From positions 8,643,290 to 8,707,289 of the forward strand of contig JARUPZ010000029.1 of the NCBI GenBank assembly GCA_031213475.1: 64,000 bases of DNA, in the 5' to 3' direction. Numbering within the stretch: position 1 is the first letter of the stretch; the number at the start of each line of letters is the position of its first letter. Made by a program: the position numbers and the translations under genes. Positions 43,797 through 53,483 of the stretch are shown piece by piece. A model generated the notes under the pieces. That model was not told where the DNA came from, made no database searches, and saw nothing but the letters and a program-made list of their open reading frames with translations. The stretch comes from Nereocystis luetkeana (lineage: Eukaryota; Sar; Phaeophyceae; Laminariales; Laminariaceae).

Positions 43797-45075
43797 TTGG
43801 TGCATCCCTGGCTTCTCAGAGCTCCCACTTCCAAACCGCCTCCTTTCATTACTTGCCGGACCTTTCCAGCAGTTCTTTGTTTTCTTGGCCATTTCTTCCT
43901 TTTTTCTTCTTTCGTTTCGTGTGCGTGCGTGTACTCCGAGCACGGCATCGCGGGAGGACCCGGCACCGTCGCGGGTGTCAGCGGGTGCTGGCGGGTAGAG
44001 AGGGGGTTGCAAGGAGCGCGGTCGCCGCTTTCGTGCCTAGGCGTCGCGTGTGCCTCGAGACACGAGGGATGCATGAACGGGCTTTGTCTGGCTTCGATTT
44101 CTGATTGTTGATAGAGTATGTACGAGTTTATAAAGGTCGTTCAGGAGGGCAAGATACGATTCAAGCGGTGCTTATTTTTGCGACCACGCTGAAGTTGAAA
44201 GAAGGAGGTGTGCAGTTTGAACACCAACGTTATCGAGCTGGCGAACGACGGCCACGGTGAGCACCGGGCTTCACGCGGGGCGGGCGACGGGGCGGATTGT
44301 GGCAGAGAGTGATATAAGCTTTACCCGGACCGAATCGGTAGCGAGGTGGTCGCGAGAGGGGCGGGCGGCGTACGAGGCTGAGAGAGAAGCTTTTCTGTGC
44401 GATTTTTTTCTTTTCTTCTTTTCGACCGGGTGCAAGGTGCTCCAATCAGGCAGCTTTTCATTACTACTTGCCGGACCTTCCCAGCAGTTCTTGGTTTTCT
44501 CCATTTCTCTTGGCACGTCCTTTCTTCCTTTTTTCGTCTTTCGTTTCGTGTGCGTGCGTGTACTCCGAGTACGGCACGGCGGGAGAGCCCGGCGCCGTCG
44601 TGGGTGTCAGCGGGTGCTGGCGGGTAGAGGGGGGGTTGCAAGGAGCGCGGTCGCCGCTTTCGTGCCTAGGCGTCGCGTGTACCTCGAGACACGAGGGATG
44701 CATGAACGGGCTTTGTCTGGCTTGGATTTATGATTGTTGATAGAGTATGTACGAGTTATGAAGGTCGTTCAGGAGGGCAAGATAATGTTCAAGAGGTGCT
44801 TATTTTTGCGACCAGGCTGAAGTTCAAAGAGGGAGGTGTGCAGTTTGAACACCAACGTTATAGAGCTGGCGAACGACGGCCACGGTGAGCACCGGGCTTC
44901 ACGCGAGGCGGGCGACGGGGCTGATTGTGGCAGAGAGAGATAAAAGCTTTACCCGGACCGAATCGGTAGCGAGGTGGTCGCGAGAGGGGCGGGCGGCGTA
45001 CGAGGCTGAGAGAGAAGCTCTTCTGTACGATTTTTTCTCTTCTTCTTTTCGACCGGGTGTGAGGTGTTCCAATCA
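43797..45075. repeat. ~620-bp tandem duplication
   Basis: Unit 1 runs from about 43840 to 44455 and unit 2 from about 44456 to 45075 (for example ACTTGCCGGA at 43851 and 44466; ACCAACGTTA at 44223 and 44851). The units are highly similar with small indels. Overlapping Arg/Ala-rich frames of 80-229 residues shift between units, arguing against coding. The duplication lies directly beside the (CATA)n array. Confidence 0.85.
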
Positions 45076-45718
45076 GGCAGAAAAATATTACACGAGAGGG
45101 GACGGGGATATGTTTTCCTTTCCGAGTTTTCGGTGTCATTTTCATTGTTTGTGCTGCTGTGCCGTGCTGTGCTTTCGCTTTCTTCGTACATACAGTACAC
45201 AGACATAGAGCATATCGGAAGAAGAAAATAAGTACAGACAGTAGTACCCTACCTGGGGTGTATGTACGTACGTACGACATCCGCAACGCGAAGCGTATAT
45301 ATGGCATCCAAGCTGACGTCGGAGCTGTTTTTTCCTGAAGCATGGCGGCAGGACACTTGGCATTATCAAGTCGCCGGTTTGCAATTACGATCCTTGAAAA
45401 AACTAAACTCAATCGTGGACCCCTGTTCGCTTCGCATAATTTGATGTACTTTTTTCCTTCCTGAGCGAGCGTAGCGGGCGGCGTAGGCCGCCCGCGGAGC
45501 GAAGCGCCTTGTACATACATACATACATATTTACCAGGTACACACATTCATACCTGGTACATACATACCTCTCGTACTATATCCCTTTTACCGCGCTATT
45601 ATTAACAATATTTGTTCTGGAGACTTTCTGTTCCTTCGTTTTGAGAAAAACACTATAACTATCAACGCGCATTGTCGGATGGCAAGCATAGTAGAAACAA
45701 ATGAGATATATAAATATG
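45076..45718. other. Gene-free stretch with two TACCWGGTA sites
   Basis: Contains an inverted GGGCGGCGTAGGCCGCCCGC hairpin near 45476-45495 and TACCAGGTA (45532-45540) and TACCTGGTA (45551-45559) only ten bases apart within CATA-rich sequence. No gene. It ends at the Ty3 insertion site ATAGT. Confidence 0.5.
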
Positions 45719-45723
45719 ATAGT

Positions 45724-46124
45724 CTTAGTAAGGCCTAAGCTTCTATATGCTGCGCGGGTGTTACGAGCACCACGGCCTTCGGCGTTACGCGCCGAGGGCA
45801 ACTCGTGTAAACAGCAAAAGGATGGGCAAGCTGTGTAGCTCGGACAACAGGACGAGACAGACAAAAAGAGTGACGAGGGGGGTGCGAACGAGCACACCCG
45901 CCCGCCGTCTCAGTGCGTCGACATGGTGGTCCGCGGTATAGTAGGGGACACTACGCCCTAAGCGGATAAAGAGACAAGGACAAAAGCCCGTCGGGGTGTT
46001 TTAGCCCTGTCGGGGGACGCGAGTCCCTTTTGAGGGGACGGACGCCTTGGGCTCCGGTGACGTCGAACCAAGGGGTCTCCACATATATGTGTGGAATGTT
46101 GGTACAGGGGACCTGACAGTAACA
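45724..46124 (-). repeat. Ty3 3' LTR (401 bp)
   Basis: Read on the minus strand it begins TGTTACTGTCAGGTCCCC and ends CCTTACTAAG. The usual terminal CA is not present; boundaries were set by the ATAGT duplication and by comparison with the other LTR. Confidence 0.93.
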
Positions 46125-46136
46125 TCACCCCCCAGT
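46125..46136 (-). promoter_or_regulatory. Polypurine tract
   Basis: Minus strand ACTGGGGGGTGA directly abuts the 3' LTR start (TGTTAC). The position and G run fit the plus-strand priming site of Ty3-type elements. Confidence 0.8.
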
Positions 46137-47453
46137 TTTGTGGTGTCGAATACTACTCCACGAAACTTAAGTAACGTGACAGGAGGGTAGTTGCCCTGGA
46201 TCTAACATTGTGTGATAAGCTCCAACAATGACAACGAGGAGGACAAGTGCAACGTATAGCATGTCCATCACACTATAACTATTGCAAGACATTCGTGTAA
46301 TCATCGAATGTGACATGTACCATTGACAGAAAAATAAAATAAACCAATATAGGCTTTACGTGCTCAGGTTTTTTAGGTCACACGAGGTGGGTCAGGATGG
46401 ACTGTGGACATTGACAGTTATATATGCTCACTTCGCAGGTATTGCGGCAACGAAACGCGGCAGCGCTCTGACATTGTTGGTGCGCTGCGGCCTGCAGGGC
46501 TCGAGATATATGTGACAGACAAAAATAAAAATTACGCGTACTGGTCATGGCATGAACTTCATGGTGGTAATCCTGACATTGGGAGTGCTTGGCAACTGGG
46601 GGTGGCATCGTGGCCGACATTTTGATGCTAACCGACAAAGCACGGTCATACAGGCGCGTGTGCCGGACGGCGCGGTATTTGAGACAAAAAACATGGCTGG
46701 CACTCAGACGTCGTGGACTTCAAATATACACAAGTATATTTTATCGAGGGCGAACGACGGGACAATGTGAGTGGACAGATTGTATGGTGTATATGAGTAC
46801 CCCTAGTCGAGGGAGTATGCTTCCGGATGGTTGTCGAGACGAATCCGTGGTCATGCTATCTCGAGCGGGTACACGTCGCTCTATCGGAGGCTGTATAGCG
46901 TAGAGGTCTGCTCCGAGAATTTAAATGGACGACTGAAACAGTCGAAGAAAATAGGACTGAAATAGCGACGTTAATGATGATTTTGACTTGTGCGCTTCCG
47001 TGACGAGTGGTGTGGGTTACCGGGACGGTGTATTATATGTTGCGCACTTAGATACAGTGAGGTCGTTAATATCACTGGGTCAAATCATGACAGAAAACAC
47101 AACGTGTGTGTGTACAACGCATACAAAAACAAGGTGATATGTGTACGAAAATAGAGGGGGAGGTGCTTGGTACTGAGCCCTCTAGCCATGTGGGTATCGG
47201 AGCCCAACGTGGAGAGACACGTCTACACGACAGAAAAAATACAGATTTTTTTTTTTTTTTTTTTAAATATGACAACGGCGTAGGACACCACACTCGGGTC
47301 ACTGCATGCTGGTAAAAGTGACGTGACTATAGATAGAACGGAACACGGGCTTAGGTCAGTGGTTGCGAAAACTGACGGGGACAGATTAAAAAAATGTGTG
47401 CACAGGACAGGCCCAATTTGATAACATAAAATCAGTGTTCGGTGACAATGTGG
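46137..47453 (-). other. Ty3 region between pol and 3' LTR
   Basis: About 1.3 kb without a recognisable gene. Short frames on both strands (86 residues at 46638-46378 minus, 104 at 46589-46903 plus) are unsupported. An A run lies at 47248-47264 on the minus strand. Many Ty3 elements have either nothing or an extra frame here; I see no signal peptide or glycoprotein pattern. Confidence 0.5.
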
Positions 47454-50400
47454 CTACGGACGTGGCTGTCTTTTAGGTGGGTCGAAAGCTGCTGGATTCT
47501 GAGACAAGAGTGCAGCGCGGTAAGATTGTACCATTTCCCGACATTGTGGGATTACCCTAAAATGACGCCACACACCCAGCTGAGGGGGGTAGTCTTTCAG
47601 CTTGAGGTGATATTGAAAATTTGCAAGCGAAGCGGCTCCTACTCCTCGTTTATGCCCGTCTATTTCCTCCACAGTGAACGGTCCGATAGACACTTTGGTC
47701 ACTGAGCCTTCTAGATCGGGGATAGGGAGTTGTGTTCCGAGGAACATATCGTCAAGAGCATCCAGGTCCGGGACAGGGGACGAGGCAGGGACAATGTATT
47801 TTTTCATACGACCTAGATGGACAGTGGTTTCCGTGGTTGCACCATCTTGGGTGACCCGGTATATGACGGGAGAAAGCTTTGTTCTGACAGTGTAAGGGCC
47901 GTGCCAAGGGCTATATAACTTGGGAATAGGGCCGTCGGTTTCGTGATACGGGCGATGTATTAAGACTTGGTCGCCGGTGGTGAAACTCGGGAATGACAAT
48001 TTCTCATTCGATGTTGCTTGCTTATCCGCTCGTTCTTTGAGGTTACGGCGGGCCAACTCGTATGCCAGCTGTAAGTTTTCGACCGTGCGGCGTGAGTAAT
48101 CGAGTTGGGACTGGGGAAGGGTCGTGGCTGGCACGCCCAGAATGAGATCGACAGGTAGTACGGCAGCGCGTCCGAACATGAGATAATGGGGGGTCTCTTC
48201 GAGTGTGGAAGAGTACGCCGTGTTATGGGCGAGCTGGACAAACGGTAGCAGCTCTGCCCAATTGTCACATGCTAAGGTGCTATACATAGCTACCATATTA
48301 TGAACCGTACTGTGCACGCGCTCTAGGACAGAATTTCCTTGGGGACGGTAGGCGGCGGTGCGAGTTTTCTTGTATCCAAAAACCTTTTGCAACTCTTTAA
48401 CAAGGCGGTTCTCGAACTCGAGGCCTTGGTCGCTATGTAACGTTTCTGGGGGACCGAATACAGAAAACACACGTTCGACAAGATTTCGTGCGATCGTGGT
48501 GGCCTCTTTATTTTTGATGGCTATCAAAATGACAAAACGGGTGAGATGATCGATCACCGAGAGGATATATCGGTTGCCTTCCGACATAGACTTGTATTCC
48601 ACTAGATCAACTGCGACGCATTGGAAAGAACGTGTTACTGGCCGGGTTCCGACAGGTAATTTGGGGGGACGCCGGGACGTTTTGCGGTGTTGACAAGACA
48701 AGCAGCTATCGACATGTTTCTGCACGTCGGCGTGCATGGTGGGCCACCAGAACCGGTCACGGACCTTGTCAAAGGTGCCCTTGAAAGCTAAATGACCACC
48801 CGACGCGGGAAGGTCATGACAAGAATTTACTACCAACTTTCGGAGTGACGTAGGTACGACAAGCTGATCCCGAAAGTCACTACGTCTACGTAGGTGACCG
48901 GGAAGGTACGAACGGTAAAGTAGTTCCTCTTGGAGGAAGAAATGGCTCATGGTATGCTCCGATTGTTTTGACGGGACTGGTGCTGATTTTGGTAGTTTGA
49001 GATAATCAAAGTACGGACCAAATTCGTCTGTTTGAGCTTCCAGTAGCCGAGGGACATCGATAGTTGGGAAGACAGACACCGCACTCGCGAATAATTCGCG
49101 ATCACTTTCTACGGGCGCTATTTCGTCTAGGTTGCGCGCGGACACTTCGTAATCGCGAGGGGCGGGTGGGTCGGATGGCTGGTTATCCGGCACATTCCGA
49201 CAGATCGCGGCAAGTCGGGGTTCGGAAGGGATGTGTTCTCCGCCGACTTCGCTAAATACGCGAGACAGGGCGTCCGGGACGACGTTGAGTCGTCCTGGGA
49301 CGTGTTGCACGGTAAAGTCGTAGTTTTGAAGGGCTATTGACCAGCGTGTTAATATATTGCTGGTGTCTTGTATTTGGTACAAGTAGACTAGCGCTTGGTG
49401 GTCGGTGCAACATGTAAAGTGTCGTCCCCAGAGGTACGGACGCCAGTGGACAAACGCCCAGACAACCGCGCAGCATTCTTTCATTGTTGCGCTATAATGG
49501 CGTTGGCTTTTAGAAAACCGGTGACTGTAATATGCGATAACCTCTAAATCTTTTCCGTCGGGGGTGAGCTGTGCAAGGAAAGCGCCAGCGCCAAGTTCAG
49601 AGGCATCGGTATGGACAACAAACTCCCGCGAAAAATCGGGGAAGTGGAGGACAGGGGCTGGAGACAGAACGCGTTTGATGCGTTCGAAAGCATTATCTTG
49701 TTCAGTGCTCCAAGCTTTTTTAAATCGGCTTTTTAGGACAAAATCTTTCCCAGTGAGTAGTACTAGGGGTGCGGTGATTTCCGCATAATCTTTGATAAAA
49801 CGCCGGACAAAATTGACCATGCCGAGGACTGACCGAAGGTCTTTGATGCATGTGGGCGTCGGCAACTGAGTTATTGCCTGAATGCGGTCGGTACTTACTG
49901 AAATACCTTTCGCTGAAATGACGTGGCCCAGATATTCGATTTCTTTCTGACCAAACTGAACTTTAGACGGTTTTAGTGTGAGGCCAGCTGCTTGCAATGC
50001 TGCGAACAGTTGTTCAAGAGACGCGAGGTGGGTTTCGAACGTCGAATTTAAGACAATGATATCGTCCATGTATGAGAGGATACCTGTATCGGGACCCAGA
50101 TGACCTAAAGTCAGAGACATCATATGTTGAAATAGCCAAGGGGCGTTACATACTCCAAATGGCATACGAAGAAAACAGTACTTGCCGCTGGGTGTCACGA
50201 ATGCCGTCCGTTCGATGTGATCTTCATCCACGGGGAGCTGCCAGAACGCGCTGAGGATGTCCGCGACAGAGATGAAAGCGGCGGTGCCTACGGCGTCCAG
50301 ACAGGTTTCGAGGTTCGGCAGGGGCCAGCTCTTCCGGACGATGTGGCGGTTGAGTGTGTGGCGGTAGTCGACGCAGAAACGTAGACTGCCATTTTTCTTC

Positions 50401-51956
50401 GCGACTATCGTGACCGGACTTCCCCAAGGGCTGGGACGTTTTTCGATGATGCCCCACTCGAGCATGTCATGTACACATTTTTCAATGACGCCGGACGTAC
50501 GATGGTTGGAACGGTACGAGGGCCGGTCTACGGCTCGGGTATTAGTGGGGAGCGGAAAGGTTGCTTCCGCAGTGGTACAGCGGCCTAGCTCTGACATTGA
50601 CAGGGAAAAAACAGGACGATATCTTGCGCACAGTGTGAGAACATCGTCTTTTTGGACAGGGGTGAGCGTTGTATTTTCGAACGCTTTTGACAACGGACCT
50701 TCCAGCTCAGATTTTGCGCTGTGGATCTCAGAGGGTGACGTGGGGGAATGCGCGACAGCGTTCACATGTAGTTGGTCGGGGGACACGATTGATACGGAAA
50801 GGACAGAGCCCAGGCACAAGTGGACTGGTAAGGCGACACCATCCGAGGATGGGTTGGCGACTTGGACTACTACTGAACCATCAGTAGCACTCCAGGTGGC
50901 CAACGTTCGCGCGACAATAATTTTTTCGAATGCGGCGAGACCTTTGTCCGCCGCGATATCTTCCGCCGACACTATTTTCGGTTCGACAACTACAGTACAA
51001 TCTTGCTGTGGGGGCTGGTCAGAAAAACCGACGACAAGTGCTTCGTGTAAAGGTTTTAGGTCTACACGTTCGCGCAAACGGACAGGGGTTGCTTCGGCGT
51101 CACGGTGGACAGCAGCGACAGAAGGCTGTGCGTCATCGGACAACGAGGGGCAAGAGTCATTGGACGGGGCACGGTTGTGAACACGGTGGACAGCTGGTAT
51201 ACTGGAACCAGTAGATGAGAATGACAGAGTTTGGTGGTCCCAGTCTAATACCGCCCCGAATTCTGACATGACATTATTATCTAGTAATAAAGAATCGGGG
51301 CCGAGGGACGGGACTACAAGTGCATTAACTGTGCACGTAATACCACCAAGAGTAAGGGGAAAAACAATAAATCCCAGAACATGGATGGGTAGACCGTTGG
51401 CGGCACGTAAAGACACGGCCGACGGCGGGACAGGGTTTAATGTGGTCGATCGCAAGGAAGGGTGACTTTTCAACCATGAGAGCGAGACAACTGATACATC
51501 AGTAGCTGTATCCACTGTGACATTCACAGCGTAGCCTTCGACAGAGCCGTCCACACGGACTCGTCGAGACGAAAAAGAAAGAGAAAAAGGATATTTTTTA
51601 TGTGTCAACGCGGAGTTGTACCACACTTGGTCTTTATTAATTTCCACCGGGGAACCACTCTTGGGCCCCGAACGCAGACAGGAATGGGTAGGCCGCCGTG
51701 CCGTACTGGTACTCGAAACATGAGACAATGCACACGGGGCTTGGTCCATAAACGTTACTCGCTTTAGTGGAGCCTCGGTACGGCCAACATCTAAAACCGG
51801 TACGGGACAATCAGACAGACCATCACTCGAAAGACAATTTTCCTCTCTAAAAAACGCGGAAACAGGGACACCAGGTACTGCGACAAGAGGAGAAGTACCT
51901 GTAGCTACTGACGTGGAGAGGTGTTTCCTCTTCACGCCTTTTCGGGAAACCGGCAT
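47454..51956 (-). CDS. pol: Ty3/gypsy Pol polyprotein (PR-RT-RNase H-integrase)
   Basis: This frame is 1500 residues from the first ATG and is open back to the gag stop in the same frame. The protease is at about 140-260 with VDTATDVSVVS (catalytic Asp 149; DTA instead of DTG or DSG). The RT is at about 460-690 with FCVDYRHTLNRH, VADILSAFWQLPV, FLRMPFGVCNAP and the catalytic YMDD at 629-632. RNase H follows from ~773 (VVHTDASELGAGAF, TDHQALVYL, PDALSR). The integrase has an HHCC finger (GGHLAFKG to CLSCQHRK), a core with VDLVEY, HSDQGLEF and NSVLERVH giving D, D and E, then a GPY/F module (SPWHGPYTV near 1350). All catalytic motifs look intact, so the element may be competent. Expression probably requires reading through the gag UGA. 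Confidence 0.97.
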   Translation of the reverse strand: MPVSRKGVKRKHLSTSVATGTSPLVAVPGVPVSAFFREENCLSSDGLSDCPVPVLDVGRTEAPLKRVTFMDQAPCALSHVSSTSTARRPTHSCLRSGPKSGSPVEINKDQVWYNSALTHKKYPFSLSFSSRRVRVDGSVEGYAVNVTVDTATDVSVVSLSWLKSHPSLRSTTLNPVPPSAVSLRAANGLPIHVLGFIVFPLTLGGITCTVNALVVPSLGPDSLLLDNNVMSEFGAVLDWDHQTLSFSSTGSSIPAVHRVHNRAPSNDSCPSLSDDAQPSVAAVHRDAEATPVRLRERVDLKPLHEALVVGFSDQPPQQDCTVVVEPKIVSAEDIAADKGLAAFEKIIVARTLATWSATDGSVVVQVANPSSDGVALPVHLCLGSVLSVSIVSPDQLHVNAVAHSPTSPSEIHSAKSELEGPLSKAFENTTLTPVQKDDVLTLCARYRPVFSLSMSELGRCTTAEATFPLPTNTRAVDRPSYRSNHRTSGVIEKCVHDMLEWGIIEKRPSPWGSPVTIVAKKNGSLRFCVDYRHTLNRHIVRKSWPLPNLETCLDAVGTAAFISVADILSAFWQLPVDEDHIERTAFVTPSGKYCFLRMPFGVCNAPWLFQHMMSLTLGHLGPDTGILSYMDDIIVLNSTFETHLASLEQLFAALQAAGLTLKPSKVQFGQKEIEYLGHVISAKGISVSTDRIQAITQLPTPTCIKDLRSVLGMVNFVRRFIKDYAEITAPLVLLTGKDFVLKSRFKKAWSTEQDNAFERIKRVLSPAPVLHFPDFSREFVVHTDASELGAGAFLAQLTPDGKDLEVIAYYSHRFSKSQRHYSATMKECCAVVWAFVHWRPYLWGRHFTCCTDHQALVYLYQIQDTSNILTRWSIALQNYDFTVQHVPGRLNVVPDALSRVFSEVGGEHIPSEPRLAAICRNVPDNQPSDPPAPRDYEVSARNLDEIAPVESDRELFASAVSVFPTIDVPRLLEAQTDEFGPYFDYLKLPKSAPVPSKQSEHTMSHFFLQEELLYRSYLPGHLRRRSDFRDQLVVPTSLRKLVVNSCHDLPASGGHLAFKGTFDKVRDRFWWPTMHADVQKHVDSCLSCQHRKTSRRPPKLPVGTRPVTRSFQCVAVDLVEYKSMSEGNRYILSVIDHLTRFVILIAIKNKEATTIARNLVERVFSVFGPPETLHSDQGLEFENRLVKELQKVFGYKKTRTAAYRPQGNSVLERVHSTVHNMVAMYSTLACDNWAELLPFVQLAHNTAYSSTLEETPHYLMFGRAAVLPVDLILGVPATTLPQSQLDYSRRTVENLQLAYELARRNLKERADKQATSNEKLSFPSFTTGDQVLIHRPYHETDGPIPKLYSPWHGPYTVRTKLSPVIYRVTQDGATTETTVHLGRMKKYIVPASSPVPDLDALDDMFLGTQLPIPDLEGSVTKVSIGPFTVEEIDGHKRGVGAASLANFQYHLKLKDYPPQLGVWRHFRVIPQCREMVQSYRAALLSQNPAAFDPPKRQPRP

Positions 51957-51959
51957 CCC

Positions 51960-51997
51960 AACTGACCCAGACGGTAGCTCAGCTGGGCCTCCTCACG
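51960..51997 (-). promoter_or_regulatory. Gag UGA stop with downstream hairpin: candidate readthrough site
   Basis: The gag stop TGA is at 51995-51993 in the same frame as pol, with no further stop before the pol ATG at 51956. Context is GATCCGTGAGGAGGCCCAGC. Three bases after the stop, GGCCCAG (51989-51983) can pair with CTGGGTC (51970-51964), a 7-bp stem with one G-U pair and a 12-base loop. A structure just after an in-frame stop is the layout of readthrough signals in gammaretroviruses, though these use UAG and a pseudoknot. Reinitiation at the pol ATG, 37 bases downstream, is the main alternative. Confidence 0.6.
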
Positions 51998-53432
51998 GAT
52001 CCTCCTCGTCGCTGGATTCGTGTCTCTTCTGCCCTTTTGCTCGGCTCTTGCCGTTGCGAGGGCGCTTCGCCTCCTTCTCCCCCTCTTTCTCCTGTTCTTT
52101 TTCCTCGCGGCGGCGCTGGAAACACTGATCGGTCGTGTGACCGACCGGCTTGCGGCACCCGGGGTGTCCGCACCTCGGCCTTTCGGCGCGCGGTCCGGCG
52201 GTGCTGCGGCTGTTGGAGGCGTCCGCGCGGTTGGTGTGACGCGATCCACCGGCTCCGCGGGGGTGGGAGGGTTGACGTGTGGCACGCTGAGCCTGCTTGG
52301 GGCGGCCGAACGTGTGCTGGGCGTACTGGGCCTGGGCGACAGCAGCACGGTTCGGGACAGGAGTGAATGACATGGCACTGACAGTGCCGCCGGCAAGGCT
52401 GGCGGCTTCGTGGCGACGTGCACGATCAATAGCTTCGCGGAGCGAAGTGACAGGTTTGTCGGACAGTTGTAGGCACTGGATAGCCGGGATAAGACCGTGT
52501 TGAAACAGGGTGACAGAGAACGCGGCCCACGGCGTACGACCGTGGGTCTGGCGTTCGACAGCTGACTCAAACCTTTGAGTGGTCGTGCGGAACCGAAGCG
52601 TATACTCGCTGACAGACTCGGTTGCGCCTTGCTTAAAACTAGCGAGTTTTAGTGCACATTCTTCGACACTGTTGGAAGGCATGAGCAGGTCGAGGAGGGC
52701 CGAGCTGAGCTCGGCCCACGTCTCTGGGGGTGTGAACGACCCGACAGTGCTAGTGGAGGCTTCACTCGAAGCCCCGGCTACACGCCAGTCGATGGCACCA
52801 GCTGATAGTTGCTGGTATTGAGCCAGGACAGGACCATCGCAAATCAGTGACAAGTACTCGAAAGCAAGTGAATCTGCGTAGAGTTCGTCGTTGGGACGGA
52901 CAGTCTTCGCTTTGAACCCAGCGACCAAGCGGTACTGGGACAGGACGGCTGCGACATCGACATCAGCACTACCATCGAGACGGGGCAGCCGGCGTACATC
53001 GCTAGCTGTGAGTGCTGTGACTTTGGGGCTTGCGGCTACTTGCGCGAAGGACAGGGGGTTGGGACGAGAAGACAAACTCGACGCTTGAGTGACCGAGTTC
53101 GCACTCGACAACGAACTGGACATGCTCACCAGACGCTCCATCAGCACGTTGGTCTGGGAAGACAGTACGGCGATCTCGCCACGCAGGAGCTTGTCCAGCT
53201 CCTTCTCCACCAGGCGTTGGAGCTTTACTGTCGTGGACGACAGGTCGATGACGGCAGATTCGGCCACGGAGTCGGCCACGGAGTCGGCGTAGCGACTCGC
53301 TAGCTCCATGTCGCTTTCGGCAAGGGTGTCTGGGGTGTCGTTGTTGGAGGCATCCGGGATGTCGTTGTTGTTGTTGTTTTGGGGTTCGGAGTGTTTTGAC
53401 TCCTCGCCTCCGCTCGAGTTATCGTTTTGCAT
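51993..53432 (-). CDS. gag: Ty3/gypsy Gag
   Basis: The protein has 479 residues if started at the ATG at 53432 (MQNDNSSGGEES), the first Met downstream of the LTR; the open frame extends further into the LTR (53657), but that part lies in untranslated leader. It has an acidic Asn/Ser-rich N-terminus, a helical middle with the pattern of Ty3 capsids (for example WAELSSALLDLLMPSNSVEE, ESVSEYTLRFRTTTQRFE), and a basic C-terminus with a zinc-knuckle-like CGHPGCRKPVGHTTDQC near residues 420-436. The spacing is C-x4-C-x5-H-x4-C rather than the usual C-x2-C-x4-H-x4-C. A Lys/Glu-rich tail ends SSDEEDP before the UGA. Its role is the virus-like particle shell and RNA packaging. Confidence 0.92.
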   Translation of the reverse strand: MQNDNSSGGEESKHSEPQNNNNNDIPDASNNDTPDTLAESDMELASRYADSVADSVAESAVIDLSSTTVKLQRLVEKELDKLLRGEIAVLSSQTNVLMERLVSMSSSLSSANSVTQASSLSSRPNPLSFAQVAASPKVTALTASDVRRLPRLDGSADVDVAAVLSQYRLVAGFKAKTVRPNDELYADSLAFEYLSLICDGPVLAQYQQLSAGAIDWRVAGASSEASTSTVGSFTPPETWAELSSALLDLLMPSNSVEECALKLASFKQGATESVSEYTLRFRTTTQRFESAVERQTHGRTPWAAFSVTLFQHGLIPAIQCLQLSDKPVTSLREAIDRARRHEAASLAGGTVSAMSFTPVPNRAAVAQAQYAQHTFGRPKQAQRATRQPSHPRGAGGSRHTNRADASNSRSTAGPRAERPRCGHPGCRKPVGHTTDQCFQRRREEKEQEKEGEKEAKRPRNGKSRAKGQKRHESSDEEDP

Positions 53433-53467
53433 CTGGAAGCTTAGGGACAGGAGGTTCGATAAATCGA

Positions 53468-53481
53468 GACCGTCGACGCCA
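53468..53481 (-). promoter_or_regulatory. Primer-binding-site candidate
   Basis: Minus strand TGGCGTCGACGGTC starts three bases inside the 5' LTR. TGG matches the complement of a tRNA CCA end, and the position is right for a tRNA-primed LTR element. The tRNA species was not identified. Confidence 0.65.
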
Positions 53482-53483
53482 AT

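Noticed and set aside
44858-45547. 229-residue minus frame in the tandem duplication
   Set aside because: The frame is not preserved in the sister unit and is rich in Arg/Pro/Ser as expected of GC-rich non-coding DNA.
46137-47453. Envelope-like gene in the Ty3 element
   Set aside because: No long frame, signal peptide or transmembrane pattern was found in this region on the minus strand.
50410-51180. 256-residue plus-strand frame opposite Ty3 pol
   Set aside because: Antisense shadow of the protease-RT linker region of a strongly supported pol gene.
51874-51883. ACCAGGTA in Ty3 pol as a footprint
   Set aside because: It lacks the left TA, lies in an intact coding frame, and is best explained as coding sequence.
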